Assembly (NCBI RefSeq): GCF_027923385.1
Contig: NZ_BSEC01000001.1
Coordinates: 2,864,501 to 2,928,500, forward strand
Origin: Methylocystis echinoides
GTDB lineage: Bacteria > Pseudomonadota > Alphaproteobacteria > Rhizobiales > Beijerinckiaceae
DNA: 64,000 bases
Direction of reading: 5' to 3'
The translations under genes and the position numbers were made by a program. Below the pieces are notes generated by a model, which made no database searches, was not told the DNA's origin, and saw nothing but the letters and a program-made list of their open reading frames with translations. Shown piece after piece: positions 54,242 through 63,072 of this stretch. The number at the start of each line of letters is the position of its first letter. Positions within the stretch are counted from its first letter, which is position 1.

Positions 54242-56044
54242 ATGACAAAACTTTCGGTTCCACTCCTGTCTCTTTGTTGTGTCATCGCGGCAAGCCATGC
54301 CAGCGCCGCGACGTGTGATGGCGGCTCGGGACCCGTGCCGACAAAGACAATTCGCATTTATAATAACTCGACGGGTCCGCTAAACGTCTACGTCCAGAGC
54401 CCCAAGATTGAGGGCATAAAGCCCGCCGACGCCGATCTCTGGATGCAGGCCGCGTGCAAGATTACATCCTGGGACCCCATCACCTTCATCTCGGACCAGC
54501 GGTTTCTTACCAAAAAGCTCTACCGCGCCTACATCGAGATCAACAACGCCAGCAAAGGTATTGCGCCCAATGGCGGGTATGTGGACATCAACATACCCTT
54601 CTATACGCAATTGCTGACATACGACTCGTCGGATCTCGGAAAAGTGCCTGACCAGTTTATTGACTGGTGGAACGCGAACCGCGTTTATATTTTCGACTCA
54701 CCAGCGGCTTACAATTCCGCCAAGTGGACCAACAATCTTGACGTGCCGGTTCCTGCGCCCGGCGGTGGTCTACCGCAGCCAGACGTGACCTATGTTTCAG
54801 GAGCGGCGCTGCCGACATGCGCCTCATCCGACGGCAGCGCCTGCACGGTCGTTCTGAAGCAAGCGGCAATTAATGTGCCCGACAATGTGCCATTCCAACT
54901 TCAGGAATATACCTACGGATCAGCCGAAGGGCCCCCACTCAACAAGAATCTGGCTCCCCCGACCTATACCCAGTGGGATCCCGCCTGGGTAAATTACAAT
55001 GTTTCATCGCTGGATTCAGTTTTCCTGCCGGTTGCGATGGGGCCTCTGCACCAAAACGACGGTCAACCTACCAAGCCCTACGTCGGTTCAGTATTGACGG
55101 TGCCTCAATTCAGGAGCGTTCTTTCCAGTTTTTCGTCATCCGGAAACAGTTGGCCGTTCTACATCCCAGCCTATTTTGACAGCGTCACCCACGGCGACTT
55201 CAGCTCGTCGGTATCCCGGTCATGTGCGCTCACCCAACCGTTCCCGGCTTCGGCGCCGCCACCCTATCAGTTCGCAGCGTACAAGTTGCCGAAGCTGCCG
55301 GGGACTTTCAATCTGTTGACTGAATCCTATCAGGGCGATCCGGGCTCAGACGCCGCGGCGCCGCCGATTCCCCCGCTTCTGAGCTCCAATCCTTCCGATT
55401 GGGCTGTGGAATACAAGAACAATCATTGCTCTCTCGATCATGTGCCAGCGTTTGTGAACCCTCCGGCCCTGGGTGCGCAGGGAAGTCTAATGGTGCAGTT
55501 GTGGAGATGGTGTGAGGACCCGCAGTCAACAATCTACAACAGTGACACCTGCAAAAAGATCCGTAAAGTAGAGACGCTCTTCGAGGCGAGCGTCACCCAG
55601 AGTCCGTCTTGCGGCGCGACGCCCTATGCGAGCATCCCCCTGTGGCAGAGGATGCGAGCGGTCTACGGTTGGGTGCCGGTAAGATACAAAACCTGCATTG
55701 GCAGCAACCTCCTCGACGCCGCTTCGAGCAAGGAGCAGTTCAAAGAATATCAGCTCGATTACTGCTCGCTTCAGTACAACTATCTGAACGCCAACCTTCC
55801 GGCAGGGCAAATATTCGCGCCATTTACGGCCCTCACGCATCGGCCGTACAGCACCACCTCCACCAAGCCCGGACTCGCATCGAGCGCCTACGCGTTCTCG
55901 ATTGACGACGCCCTGTCATTCATGCGAGTGCCGGCCGACGGCGTGATCATGTCCGTGGGTGGCTCCAATGGTCTCGAAAACAGGACCGGCGTTCCGCTGC
56001 CAACCACAATCAATGAAGCTCTGAAACGGTGCGAGCAGGGCTAA
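54242..56044 (+). CDS. Secreted protein of unknown family
   Basis: A 600-residue protein with a signal peptide (MTKLSVPLLSLCCVIAASHA, cleavage after SAA). The mature N-terminus TKTIRIYNNSTGPLNVYVQS looks like a beta-sandwich strand pair. The rest is rich in Pro, Ser, Tyr, Trp and Asn with about a dozen cysteines and no membrane segments. A start at 54242 is supported by GGAG seven bases upstream. I do not recognise the family; the composition suggests an extracellular beta-rich protein, possibly carbohydrate-binding or -active. A perfect hairpin follows the stop. Confidence 0.7.
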   Translation: MTKLSVPLLSLCCVIAASHASAATCDGGSGPVPTKTIRIYNNSTGPLNVYVQSPKIEGIKPADADLWMQAACKITSWDPITFISDQRFLTKKLYRAYIEINNASKGIAPNGGYVDINIPFYTQLLTYDSSDLGKVPDQFIDWWNANRVYIFDSPAAYNSAKWTNNLDVPVPAPGGGLPQPDVTYVSGAALPTCASSDGSACTVVLKQAAINVPDNVPFQLQEYTYGSAEGPPLNKNLAPPTYTQWDPAWVNYNVSSLDSVFLPVAMGPLHQNDGQPTKPYVGSVLTVPQFRSVLSSFSSSGNSWPFYIPAYFDSVTHGDFSSSVSRSCALTQPFPASAPPPYQFAAYKLPKLPGTFNLLTESYQGDPGSDAAAPPIPPLLSSNPSDWAVEYKNNHCSLDHVPAFVNPPALGAQGSLMVQLWRWCEDPQSTIYNSDTCKKIRKVETLFEASVTQSPSCGATPYASIPLWQRMRAVYGWVPVRYKTCIGSNLLDAASSKEQFKEYQLDYCSLQYNYLNANLPAGQIFAPFTALTHRPYSTTSTKPGLASSAYAFSIDDALSFMRVPADGVIMSVGGSNGLENRTGVPLPTTINEALKRCEQG

Positions 56045-56064
56045 CAAGCATTCCTAACGAGATG

Positions 56065-56092
56065 GTGAAAGAGCGCTCTTGCGCTCTTTCAC
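56065..56092 (+). terminator. Hairpin terminator
   Basis: GTGAAAGAGCGC (56065-56076), loop TCTT, GCGCTCTTTCAC (56081-56092): a perfect 12-bp stem 20 bases after the stop of the 600-residue protein gene. Followed only by TCTCTCC. Confidence 0.65.
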
Positions 56093-56271
56093 TCTCTCCG
56101 GCAATTCTGCGCTGCAATGAGGAAAGTTCACGAAGCCGGGCGCGCGCGCCTCAATGACATGGCGTCCAAAAAAGCCAGCAATCTCGGGCATCCCTGATCT
56201 TGACAGCAAGGCAATCCCCAGCTCAAAATTATTCCAAGCCATTGAGCCAGAACTGATTATCTCGAAGCCGC

Positions 56272-56520
56272 AGCAGGGTTGATATTGCATTGGATACCTT
56301 CCCCCATCCGGACACCATGAGGGGCGACCGCTTTTATTCAGGCAATGGCGAAGCAATTGCTGCAAGCGTGAGGTCGTCCGACTGGATCCGCGGATGATGA
56401 ACAGGGCTATATCCTGAAACCATTGAAATTTCCGTGAAGCAGGACGAGGCTTCCGTGTTGCGGGCCCGGATAGTTGTCTCCGCCTTGTTTGACGCTCAAG
56501 AGTTTTCCGAGCAATTTGGA
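56272..56520 (+). pseudogene. Decayed C-terminal fragment of a GT41 glycosyltransferase
   Basis: The DNA GGGTTGATATTGCATTGGAT onward matches the intact gene at 53309-53612 with gaps. In shifting frames it encodes RVDIALDTFPHP, RGDRFYSGNGEAIAAS, then a stop-containing stretch, and finally LFDAQEFSEQFG. About 50 bases after DTFP are missing, along with the whole TPR part. It is a dead remnant of a second copy, sitting between the unknown secreted protein and the coiled-coil protein. Confidence 0.8.
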
Positions 56521-56666
56521 CAAGCCTGTGGAAAATGCAGGAACACAGGCGCGCGGCAGAACTGCAGAGGTTACGGCTGAACCATCCAGGCTGGACCTCT
56601 AACGATTGCACGCCGGATCCGGGAATGTTTCCCTCCATTGTGGAACTTCAGGGGGTTGTTGCTAGA

Positions 56667-58568
56667 ATGCAGCTGTTACCATTCTCAAATCCCAAAAAGT
56701 CCCTGTTTTGGCGTGGATCCGCGAAAGTGTCGTCGTCCTTTCTGGTTCAGAGGCTCGCTCTTCGCCGTGTATTTGGCGCCTTGGCGCTCATCCTCGCCTG
56801 CCTTGTCGCCAGTGTCGCGCTAGCCGAGGACACGACCGAAAGCCGGGCGAATATAGGCTCCGCAACGCCACAAGCCGTTCAGTGCAAAACGGGCAAATTT
56901 TGTCCTGCCGGATCCGTGTGTCTCGAGGACGGCGGATGCGGTCGCAATACACTCGAAAAATGCGCTGCAGGTTGGAGTTATGATCCTGATAGCGGCGATT
57001 GCACCCCGCCAGGAAAAATCAAATGCACCGGCGGCGGCTATTGTGAGCCGGGACAGGTGTGCACGCCGGATGGCGGTTGCGCGCCGCCTCTCCCGAAAAG
57101 CGTGCCCTGCAACGTCTCGGCGGGCGACGGCGCCTGTCCGCGCGGCACCAAGTGCATTGGGGGCAATCGCTGCGTCGACACCAGAATCATGAAAATCTGC
57201 GACTCTGGCGCCATCGTGCCGAAGAGCACCTTCTGCATGGAATCGCCGCATGGTACCGCCGCCTGGCTCGCGATCCGCGTAGGGACGCAGAGTTCCTCGC
57301 CTGCTGTTGAGCCGCCTGGAAAAAGCGAAGCGCTCGCAGCCGAAACCGCCAAGCGAGAAGCAGAGCGCAAGGCCGCTGAAGAAACCGCCGCGCGAGAGGC
57401 AAAGGACCGTGAGGCCAGAGAATTGGCTCAGCGGGAAGCTCAGCAGAAAGCCGAGATCGAGGCTGAAAAGAGCGCAAAGCGGGAAGCGGCAGAAAGAGCG
57501 AAGCAAGAAGCCAGGGAGCAGGCAAAGCGCGAAGCTCAGGAAAAGGCGCAGCGCGACGCCGATGAGAAGGCGCAGCGCGAGGCGCAACGAAAGGCCGACA
57601 TCGAAGCCAAAAAGCAGGCGCAGCGCGAGGCTCAGGAGGCTGCGCAGCGCCAGGCCCAGGAACAGGCGCAAAAAGACGCGCAGCGTAAGGCGGAGCTCGA
57701 GGCAGAGAAGCAGGCCAAACGCGAGGCGGAGGAAACGGCGCAGCAGCAGGCAAAGCGCGAAGCGCAGGAAAAAGCGCAGCGGGAAGCCGATGAGAAAGCC
57801 CAGCGCGAGGCGCAACGCAAGGCCGACATCGAGGCGAAAAAGCAGGCGCAGCGGGAAGCCAAGGAAGCCGCGCAGCGCGAGGCTCAGGAACAGGCGCAGA
57901 AAGACGCGCAGCGTAAGGCCGAGCTCGAGGCGGAGAAGCAGCGCAAACGCGAAGCGGCTGAGAAGGCGAAAGAGCAGGCAAAGCTCGACGCTCAGGAAAA
58001 GGCGCAGCGGCAAGCCGACGAAAAGGCCCAGCGCGAGGCGCAGCGAAAGGCAGACCTCGACGCCAAGAAGCAGGCGCAAGGTGAGGCTCCTGAAACGCCT
58101 CCGGGGGATCAGCGAAAGGCGAAGGGCTCACCCAAGCAGCAAGCTCAGCAAAAACAGAGTGATGGGGAAGAGCAGGCAAGGCCCGGCGATGAAGAGGGCG
58201 AGCTGCCGGACGCGAAGGAAGTGGCAAGGGCCGACGTCGGGACCGAGCAAAAGCCGGAGGACGGAGGCCTCGTCGAGAATAACCCCCCGTCACCCGCGAC
58301 CGAGGGCGCGTCATCGAAACATGTAGAAGCGGCGCAAGGGCCCTGCGGCGGTCAGATCGTATCCGTTTCGGAAAATCAGGAAGGAAGCGGCAAAGTCCAG
58401 TGCATGTATATTCCCAATAAATGCATGCACTTCACGACGTTTCGCGTGCAGTCTTCGAAATCGGGCACGATCACGCGGCGCGCCGGCCCAGGCGATACGG
58501 AAAAAGTCTGCGCATCCGACGCGAAAACCAAGCTCATTTATGGTGGGTGGAGCAAAGCCAATTGGTGA
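56667..58568 (+). CDS. Secreted or anchored Cys-rich / coiled-coil repeat protein
   Basis: A 633-residue protein. After a signal or anchor helix (ALALILACLVASVALA), residues ~70-200 form a Cys-rich region with repeated C-x5-C-x5-C patterns (CKTGKFCPAGSVCLEDGGC, then GGGYCEPGQVCTPDGGCAPP). Residues ~225-470 are an uninterrupted Ala/Gln/Lys/Glu/Arg-rich stretch, a TolA-like coiled coil or single alpha-helix, containing a 76-residue tandem repeat. A charged linker and a C-terminal domain with three cysteines (GPCGGQIVSV, KVQCMYIPNKCMHFT) close it. The start at 56667 has GGGGG upstream and no other good signal. Function unknown; the long helix could span the periplasm. Confidence 0.7.
   Translation: MQLLPFSNPKKSLFWRGSAKVSSSFLVQRLALRRVFGALALILACLVASVALAEDTTESRANIGSATPQAVQCKTGKFCPAGSVCLEDGGCGRNTLEKCAAGWSYDPDSGDCTPPGKIKCTGGGYCEPGQVCTPDGGCAPPLPKSVPCNVSAGDGACPRGTKCIGGNRCVDTRIMKICDSGAIVPKSTFCMESPHGTAAWLAIRVGTQSSSPAVEPPGKSEALAAETAKREAERKAAEETAAREAKDREARELAQREAQQKAEIEAEKSAKREAAERAKQEAREQAKREAQEKAQRDADEKAQREAQRKADIEAKKQAQREAQEAAQRQAQEQAQKDAQRKAELEAEKQAKREAEETAQQQAKREAQEKAQREADEKAQREAQRKADIEAKKQAQREAKEAAQREAQEQAQKDAQRKAELEAEKQRKREAAEKAKEQAKLDAQEKAQRQADEKAQREAQRKADLDAKKQAQGEAPETPPGDQRKAKGSPKQQAQQKQSDGEEQARPGDEEGELPDAKEVARADVGTEQKPEDGGLVENNPPSPATEGASSKHVEAAQGPCGGQIVSVSENQEGSGKVQCMYIPNKCMHFTTFRVQSSKSGTITRRAGPGDTEKVCASDAKTKLIYGGWSKANW
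57522..58079 (+). repeat. 228-bp coding tandem repeat, about 2.4 copies
   Basis: Units start at 57522, 57750 and 57978 with GCAAAGC(G/T)CGA(A/C)GC. Each unit encodes 76 residues (AKREAQEKAQR-DADEKAQ-RE...); the third stops after about 34 codons. Copies 1 and 2 differ at only a few residues, pointing to recent duplication. Confidence 0.85.
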
Positions 58569-58702
58569 CCGCTGTGGCGCCTTGTTGATTCAGTCAGAAC
58601 TTTCACCGAACACCCGATGCGACGCTCTTCCAAATTGGGCATCTATCGGATAGTGAGGTGGAAAAGTTCTTTTTCTCATCGATCTCAGGATTGAGGTGGC
58701 AC

Positions 58703-59071
58703 ATGGTGACGCGGCGTCGCAGTTCTTTGGCATTCGCGCTGGCGACGGCCTTGATCCTGTGCTCAGGAGAGGCTTTCTCCGAAGATGTTTTCAATGGCAA
58801 CAGGATGTATAATCTCTGTACAACCGGAAAATCCAATCCGGCCGTAAAAAGTCACGCCACGACTTATGTATCCGGGGTGCTGAACACACTCCAGCTGGTG
58901 CAAAGCTCAAAGTCCTTTCCAAAACTCGTCTGCCTGCCAGATGGCGTCACTTATGAGCAGGCCGTGGATATTTTCTGTAAATACCTCGAGCAGAATCCGG
59001 AACAGCGCAGCAAAAACAGCGCGATTCTCATCGTCGCGAGTCTGGCGCGCGCTTTTCCCTGTCCAAACTGA
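58703..59071 (+). CDS. Rap1a/Tai-immunity-like secreted protein
   Basis: A 122-residue protein with a signal peptide (LAFALATALILCSGEAFS). The mature part follows the Rap1a/Tai pattern: NGNRMYNLCTT, TTYVSGVLNTLQ, LVCLPDGVTYEQAVDIFCKY, LEQNPEQRSKNSAILI and LARAFPC. Founding members neutralise type VI amidase effectors in the periplasm, but many orphan homologues occur in alphaproteobacteria without a T6SS, and none is seen here. The ATG at 58703 has GAGG six bases before it. Confidence 0.75.
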   Translation: MVTRRRSSLAFALATALILCSGEAFSEDVFNGNRMYNLCTTGKSNPAVKSHATTYVSGVLNTLQLVQSSKSFPKLVCLPDGVTYEQAVDIFCKYLEQNPEQRSKNSAILIVASLARAFPCPN

Positions 59072-59157
59072 TGAGCGCGCGTGGATGGTTGAGCTCACGC
59101 CTCTGCGGCACGCGGCTCTTGCTTCACTTTCGCGCCTGACTGGATTAAATTCCGCTT

Positions 59158-59493
59158 ATGAGCAAAATCACACGCGCGTTACGCTTCAAATCGCCAGCTT
59201 TGCTCGCGCTGCTCTGTAGCGTCACGCCATCCGCCGCCCAGGTCGGACTACCGGGCGTCGCGGCCGGCGGGGGTGGAGGCTATTCGGCAAATCCGGGCAT
59301 GACCCTTCCGACGGGGCCGGGCGCCGAACCCGTGCCCGGGAATTATTTCTACCCGACCACGCCCCAGAAATCCGGGCATGAAAACATCAATCCCCGAGAC
59401 GACGACGGTCCTTCCTTGAGAAGCGAAACAAAAAAAGGCTCGTATTCCAAATATTTAAATATACCGGAGCGAGCCCCCGGCTCGTCTCAGTAA
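59158..59493 (+). CDS. Small secreted Gly/Pro-rich protein
   Basis: A 111-residue protein: signal peptide (SPALLALLCSVTPSAA), a short glycine run (GVAAGGGGGYSANPG), then a Pro/Gly/Ser-rich mature part without cysteines. No family recognised. It follows the Rap1a-like gene on the same strand after 86 bases. Confidence 0.55.
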   Translation: MSKITRALRFKSPALLALLCSVTPSAAQVGLPGVAAGGGGGYSANPGMTLPTGPGAEPVPGNYFYPTTPQKSGHENINPRDDDGPSLRSETKKGSYSKYLNIPERAPGSSQ

Positions 59494-59631
59494 GAACCGA
59501 TCATAATCGCTCTGCGATGGGGTCGGCCGCCACGACAAATCGTGCGATGAGCACTCCCGCTCGACCGCTTTCGATGCTTCCCACGCAACCGGGCCCTATC
59601 CTGCAATAAACGGGTTAGCCGATCTCCCCCA

Positions 59632-60066
59632 TCAAGGGGAGAGACCGCCATACCAGCCGTAATATCCGGTGAACGGCGACGTCGAATACTGGACGTAAGG
59701 CGAATTATAAAACCCGATCGTCGGCCTGCGGCCAGGCGGCGTATGATTATAAAAGGGGTAGCCGTAGGGCGGATAGTAATTGCTGCCCGCCAGGGGACCC
59801 CTCATGGGCAGATTCAAAACCGGGCCGGTAACCCGATTCCGCCCGACGGCCTGCCGGCTCCCATAGCGCGACCAGCGCTCATGACGGTCACGCTCGAGCT
59901 TTGCCGCATAATGCGAGGCGGGATGTTTGTCAGCGCGTGCGCTTATCTGTGCGTGCAGTTTTCCACCGGACCTGGCTGTTTTTGCGTCCGCCGTCGGGAC
60001 GAACGTCAGCGTAACAATGGCGGCAGCAACCGCGCTATTCATCATCACTCTTGTCGCTGCCCGCAT
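59632..60066 (-). CDS. Small secreted Tyr/Gly/Pro-rich protein
   Basis: A 144-residue protein with a signal peptide (MNSAVAAAIVTLTFVPTADA) and GGAG nine bases before the ATG at 60066. The mature part is basic, then rich in Tyr, Gly and Pro (SNYYPPYGYPFYNHTPPG, TGYYGWYGG). The last codons fall in a CTCCCC...GGGGAG hairpin. The family is unknown; the Y/G/P composition resembles outer-surface or matrix proteins. Confidence 0.6.
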   Translation of the reverse strand: MRAATRVMMNSAVAAAIVTLTFVPTADAKTARSGGKLHAQISARADKHPASHYAAKLERDRHERWSRYGSRQAVGRNRVTGPVLNLPMRGPLAGSNYYPPYGYPFYNHTPPGRRPTIGFYNSPYVQYSTSPFTGYYGWYGGLSP

Positions 60067-60120
60067 CGTTCGGCACTCCTCAGATTCCGGACCAGTCCGG
60101 CGGCTTACGCCTCCGCAAAA

Positions 60121-60268
60121 ACCATCTTGTCTGGGAGAATATTATAATGGCTGCCGAAAAGATACGTCAAAGGGCGAGGACGCGAGGAGATGGTTATTGT
60201 GCGCGGCCATGCATGGTGACGTTTTAGCCCGTGACCAGTTGGAATCCGATCAACCGCGCGCTCAATAG
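60121..60268 (+). other. Possible Sel1-repeat remnant
   Basis: Plus-strand codons encode LGEYYNGCRKDTSKGEDA then RRWLLCAAMHGDVLARDQLE, which fits the spacing of one Sel1 repeat (Y-x-G ... A-x-x-W-L-x-x-A-A-x-x-G-x-x-x-A). The frame continues upstream, antisense to the 59632-60066 gene. It may be the tail of a lost gene or a chance match. Confidence 0.3.
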
Positions 60269-60867
60269 GCTGCGCTAATCGGTTGGCGATACCCACTGAA
60301 GGGATCGAACTGCGGATCCGGCGCAGCGACGGCGGGGGCGTCCTTCTTGTTTGGCAGATTCTGATAGGCGATGTGGCTGGGAACGATCTTTTTCGCGAAG
60401 TTCCCCGGTGTCTTCTTTCGCGCCGCCTCCCGGAATTCCCCAGATTTGTGCGCGTTTGCGCGATGAACCGGCAGATGGCGCGCGGACGCCCTACCCTCGG
60501 CTTTTTTGCCAATTCCGCCGCCTTCGGATGCGCGTATCAGCTCTTTCAGCTTGTCGCTTTCAACCGCGTTCGGCTTCTGAGCCGTCGCGCTGGCCGCCTT
60601 CGGCTCCTCGGTTTTTCCGGTCGTGGAAGAACTGTCCCGGCCCTTATCCGCGGCGCTCGACGCGCCCGTCTGGGGCGCAGGGGCCTGCTCCGTCGCAGGC
60701 GGCGCCTTCGCGCGCTCGAGCGATCCGGGATCCGCCCAATTCTTCGTTGGCTGCGAGGGACCAGAATTGGCTTGCGCGCGCGCGGCGATTGATCCCGCCA
60801 TCATGGCGATGACTGACGCGGCGACAACCGACATTAGCCTGACCTGCGTGTTGCACTTGCTCGGCAT
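60262..60867 (-). CDS. Secreted Ala/Pro/Lys-rich protein
   Basis: A 201-residue protein with a signal peptide (RLMSVVAASVIAMMAGSIAARA); GGAG seven bases before the ATG at 60867 fixes the start. The mature chain is low-complexity (Ala/Pro/Ser/Lys, probably disordered) with a short charged helix (SDKLKELIRASEGGGIG) and a C-terminus FDPFSGYRQPISAAY. The family is not recognised. Confidence 0.6.
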   Translation of the reverse strand: MPSKCNTQVRLMSVVAASVIAMMAGSIAARAQANSGPSQPTKNWADPGSLERAKAPPATEQAPAPQTGASSAADKGRDSSSTTGKTEEPKAASATAQKPNAVESDKLKELIRASEGGGIGKKAEGRASARHLPVHRANAHKSGEFREAARKKTPGNFAKKIVPSHIAYQNLPNKKDAPAVAAPDPQFDPFSGYRQPISAAY

Positions 60868-61017
60868 TGACGTTCTCCGGGCTCGATCAAATCTGTCGCC
60901 GCGTCTGATATCTCGTCGATGCGTAGCAGTTGCCAATTAATGAATTGCTAACCATGCATGAGCATCCGCCACGCTCACGGTCGAGCTGATCAAGCCCGAA
61001 GCGAGTGGCGCCGCTCG

Positions 61018-63006
61018 TCACCTCGACGCGGTCAGCGTAGCGATTGCGAGGCTGCAGGGGTCGAGGGTCTCGCCGGCAAGCAGGAAAGAGAAACCCTTGC
61101 AGAACGGCCGAAGATCCAACGAACACGCGCCGTAATTGAAGAAGTAGCGCCAGTCACCCTGATCCCTGATGCGGAGACACTCGCCCAGCGCCAGATAGTC
61201 CAGACCGGCCTTGTGGAAGAGTTTCTCATAAATCAGATCCATGAGCTGCTCGTCCGGCCAGCCCGCGAGATAGAAGCTGGAGCCGTTGCGCGCGAGCGCA
61301 ATCTCGCCATCCGCCATTTGCAATTCGGCGACGGTGTCCCCGCGCAGGCTCATGAACTCGCGCCAGCGGATGATCGCGCCCCGAGACCCAACCTTGATTT
61401 CCACTTCAGGTCGAAGGCTTTCCACGCGGGATAGTGTGATATCGACAAGGCCTCGCAACGGACCCGGCGGCAGGTCTGGCGGAATTTGAAAATCTGCGGT
61501 CTTCGCGCCAGCGCGCGGGCCGCAAAGCACGACGGCGCCGCAATTCTCGAGCGCCGCAACAAAAGCGGTCGTCGGTGCGAAGAGGCCCGGCGCGATCACG
61601 AGGCGTCGCCCTTCGACGGCTGCGGGATCCGGGGGGACAATATCGACCGATGCGCCCGCACGACGCAGCCCGCGGTAAAAGGCGAAGACGAGGTCGGGAT
61701 AAGAAAAGTCCTCACCCTGTGGCTGAATGCGCCAGGCCCAGGCGCTCTCATAATCGAAGACCAGCGCGACGGCCGCCCGCCTCGTGTCGGGATAAGGCGC
61801 AAGCGCGTCGATCTCGGCGGCGACGCGCGCGACTTCTTCATAGGCCGCGTTGGGTTTTGAATCGGGCAGAAGCAGGCCCTCGTGCATCTGCTCCTGCGCG
61901 AAGGGCGCCTGCCGCCACCTGAAATAGCTTACGACCTCAGCGCCGGCGGCAATGGCTTCATGCGTCCACAGGCGCACCGCGCCGTGGGCCGGAACGGGAT
62001 TCCATTTGCCCCAGTTCACCGCGCCCGGCTGTTGCTCCATCACCCACCAGCGGCCGTTTCCGCAGCCTCGGTAGAGATCGTGGTGAAAGGCCTGAAAGTC
62101 TGGATCGCCGACACGCATGTACCGCAGCTTGAAGGCCTCGGCATGGTTGCTTCTCTCGAGAAAGCCCAAGGGGTAACTGTCCCAGGCGGCGACATCGAGA
62201 TCATGGCTGAGCGCGTAATGATCGAAGGCGGTGAAGGAGCCCATGAAATTGTGAATGATCGCGCGGCCGGGCGAGAATTTGCGAAGGATCTCCACCTGTC
62301 GTCGATTGAAAGCGACGAGCTGATCCGACGAGAAGCGCTGAAAGTCGAGTCTGTGCGCGGGATTCGCTTCCGTCACCGTGAGATTTGGCAGTTCGATCTG
62401 ATCGAAGCCTATGAGCTCCATGGACCAGAAGACATTTCCCCACGCATGGTTCAGCTGGTCGATCTCACCATATTTGCGCGCGCACCACTGCCGAAACGCG
62501 TCGCGGGCGGCGTCCGAATAGCTTTCGACCGTGTCGTGACAGCCATATTCATTATCCGTCTGCCAGCCGATGACGGCCGGGTTCTGGCCGAACCTCTCTG
62601 CGATGATGGAAACAATGCGCGCGCACGCGCCGCTGTAACCCGCGTGGCTGAAACAGTAGTGCCGGCGCGATCCGAATTTGCGGGCGCGCCCCTCGCTGTC
62701 GAGCGCGAGCATGTCTGACATTTTATCGACGAGCCAATGTGGCGGCGTGGCTGTCGGGGTTCCGAGCACGACGGAGAGACCCGCGGCGTGCAAAACAGAA
62801 AGCGCGCGCTCGAGCCATTCCAGTTCGTAGACGCCGTCGCGCGGCTCCAGTCGCGACCAGGCAAATTCGCCGATGCGGACGACGCGAATGCCCAACTCGC
62901 GCATGCGGCGCGCATCTTCGCTCCAGATCGATTCCGGCCAGTGCTCGGGATAGTAGCAGACGCCCAGCGCCGGCGCCTTCGTGCGGACGCTATTGTTGAT
63001 GTTCAT
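61018..63006 (-). CDS. GH42 beta-galactosidase
   Basis: A 662-residue glycoside hydrolase family 42 enzyme. The TIM barrel starts LGVCYYPEHWPESIW. The acid/base Glu is E153 in GWQTDNEYGCHDT and the nucleophile E324 in WWVMEQQPGAVNWGKWNP. RIGEFAWSRLEP and the trimerisation/beta-trefoil-like C-terminal regions are in place, so it looks complete. It lacks a signal peptide and should be cytoplasmic, cleaving beta-galactosides. It stands alone without a sugar transporter next to it. Confidence 0.92.
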   Translation of the reverse strand: MNINNSVRTKAPALGVCYYPEHWPESIWSEDARRMRELGIRVVRIGEFAWSRLEPRDGVYELEWLERALSVLHAAGLSVVLGTPTATPPHWLVDKMSDMLALDSEGRARKFGSRRHYCFSHAGYSGACARIVSIIAERFGQNPAVIGWQTDNEYGCHDTVESYSDAARDAFRQWCARKYGEIDQLNHAWGNVFWSMELIGFDQIELPNLTVTEANPAHRLDFQRFSSDQLVAFNRRQVEILRKFSPGRAIIHNFMGSFTAFDHYALSHDLDVAAWDSYPLGFLERSNHAEAFKLRYMRVGDPDFQAFHHDLYRGCGNGRWWVMEQQPGAVNWGKWNPVPAHGAVRLWTHEAIAAGAEVVSYFRWRQAPFAQEQMHEGLLLPDSKPNAAYEEVARVAAEIDALAPYPDTRRAAVALVFDYESAWAWRIQPQGEDFSYPDLVFAFYRGLRRAGASVDIVPPDPAAVEGRRLVIAPGLFAPTTAFVAALENCGAVVLCGPRAGAKTADFQIPPDLPPGPLRGLVDITLSRVESLRPEVEIKVGSRGAIIRWREFMSLRGDTVAELQMADGEIALARNGSSFYLAGWPDEQLMDLIYEKLFHKAGLDYLALGECLRIRDQGDWRYFFNYGACSLDLRPFCKGFSFLLAGETLDPCSLAIATLTASR

Positions 63007-63072
63007 GCAGGAAGAGACGCTTTCGAGGCGGACGCGCGGAAGAGAGCGCTCTTCCGCTTGTCCTGGGGGAAA

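Noticed and set aside
56054..56638. 194-codon minus-strand frame
   Set aside because: It runs antisense across the decayed glycosyltransferase fragment and a terminator hairpin; no ribosome site or recognisable domain.
56820..58079. 419-codon minus-strand frame rich in Leu/Phe that looks like a membrane protein
   Set aside because: It is the reverse complement of the Lys/Glu/Gln/Ala coiled-coil repeat; GCG/CTC-type codons read backwards give Leu/Arg/Phe. No start signal or family match.
57522..58079. CRISPR-like or satellite repeat
   Set aside because: The 228-bp units are in frame and encode protein repeats without spacers; no CRISPR array was seen anywhere in the window.
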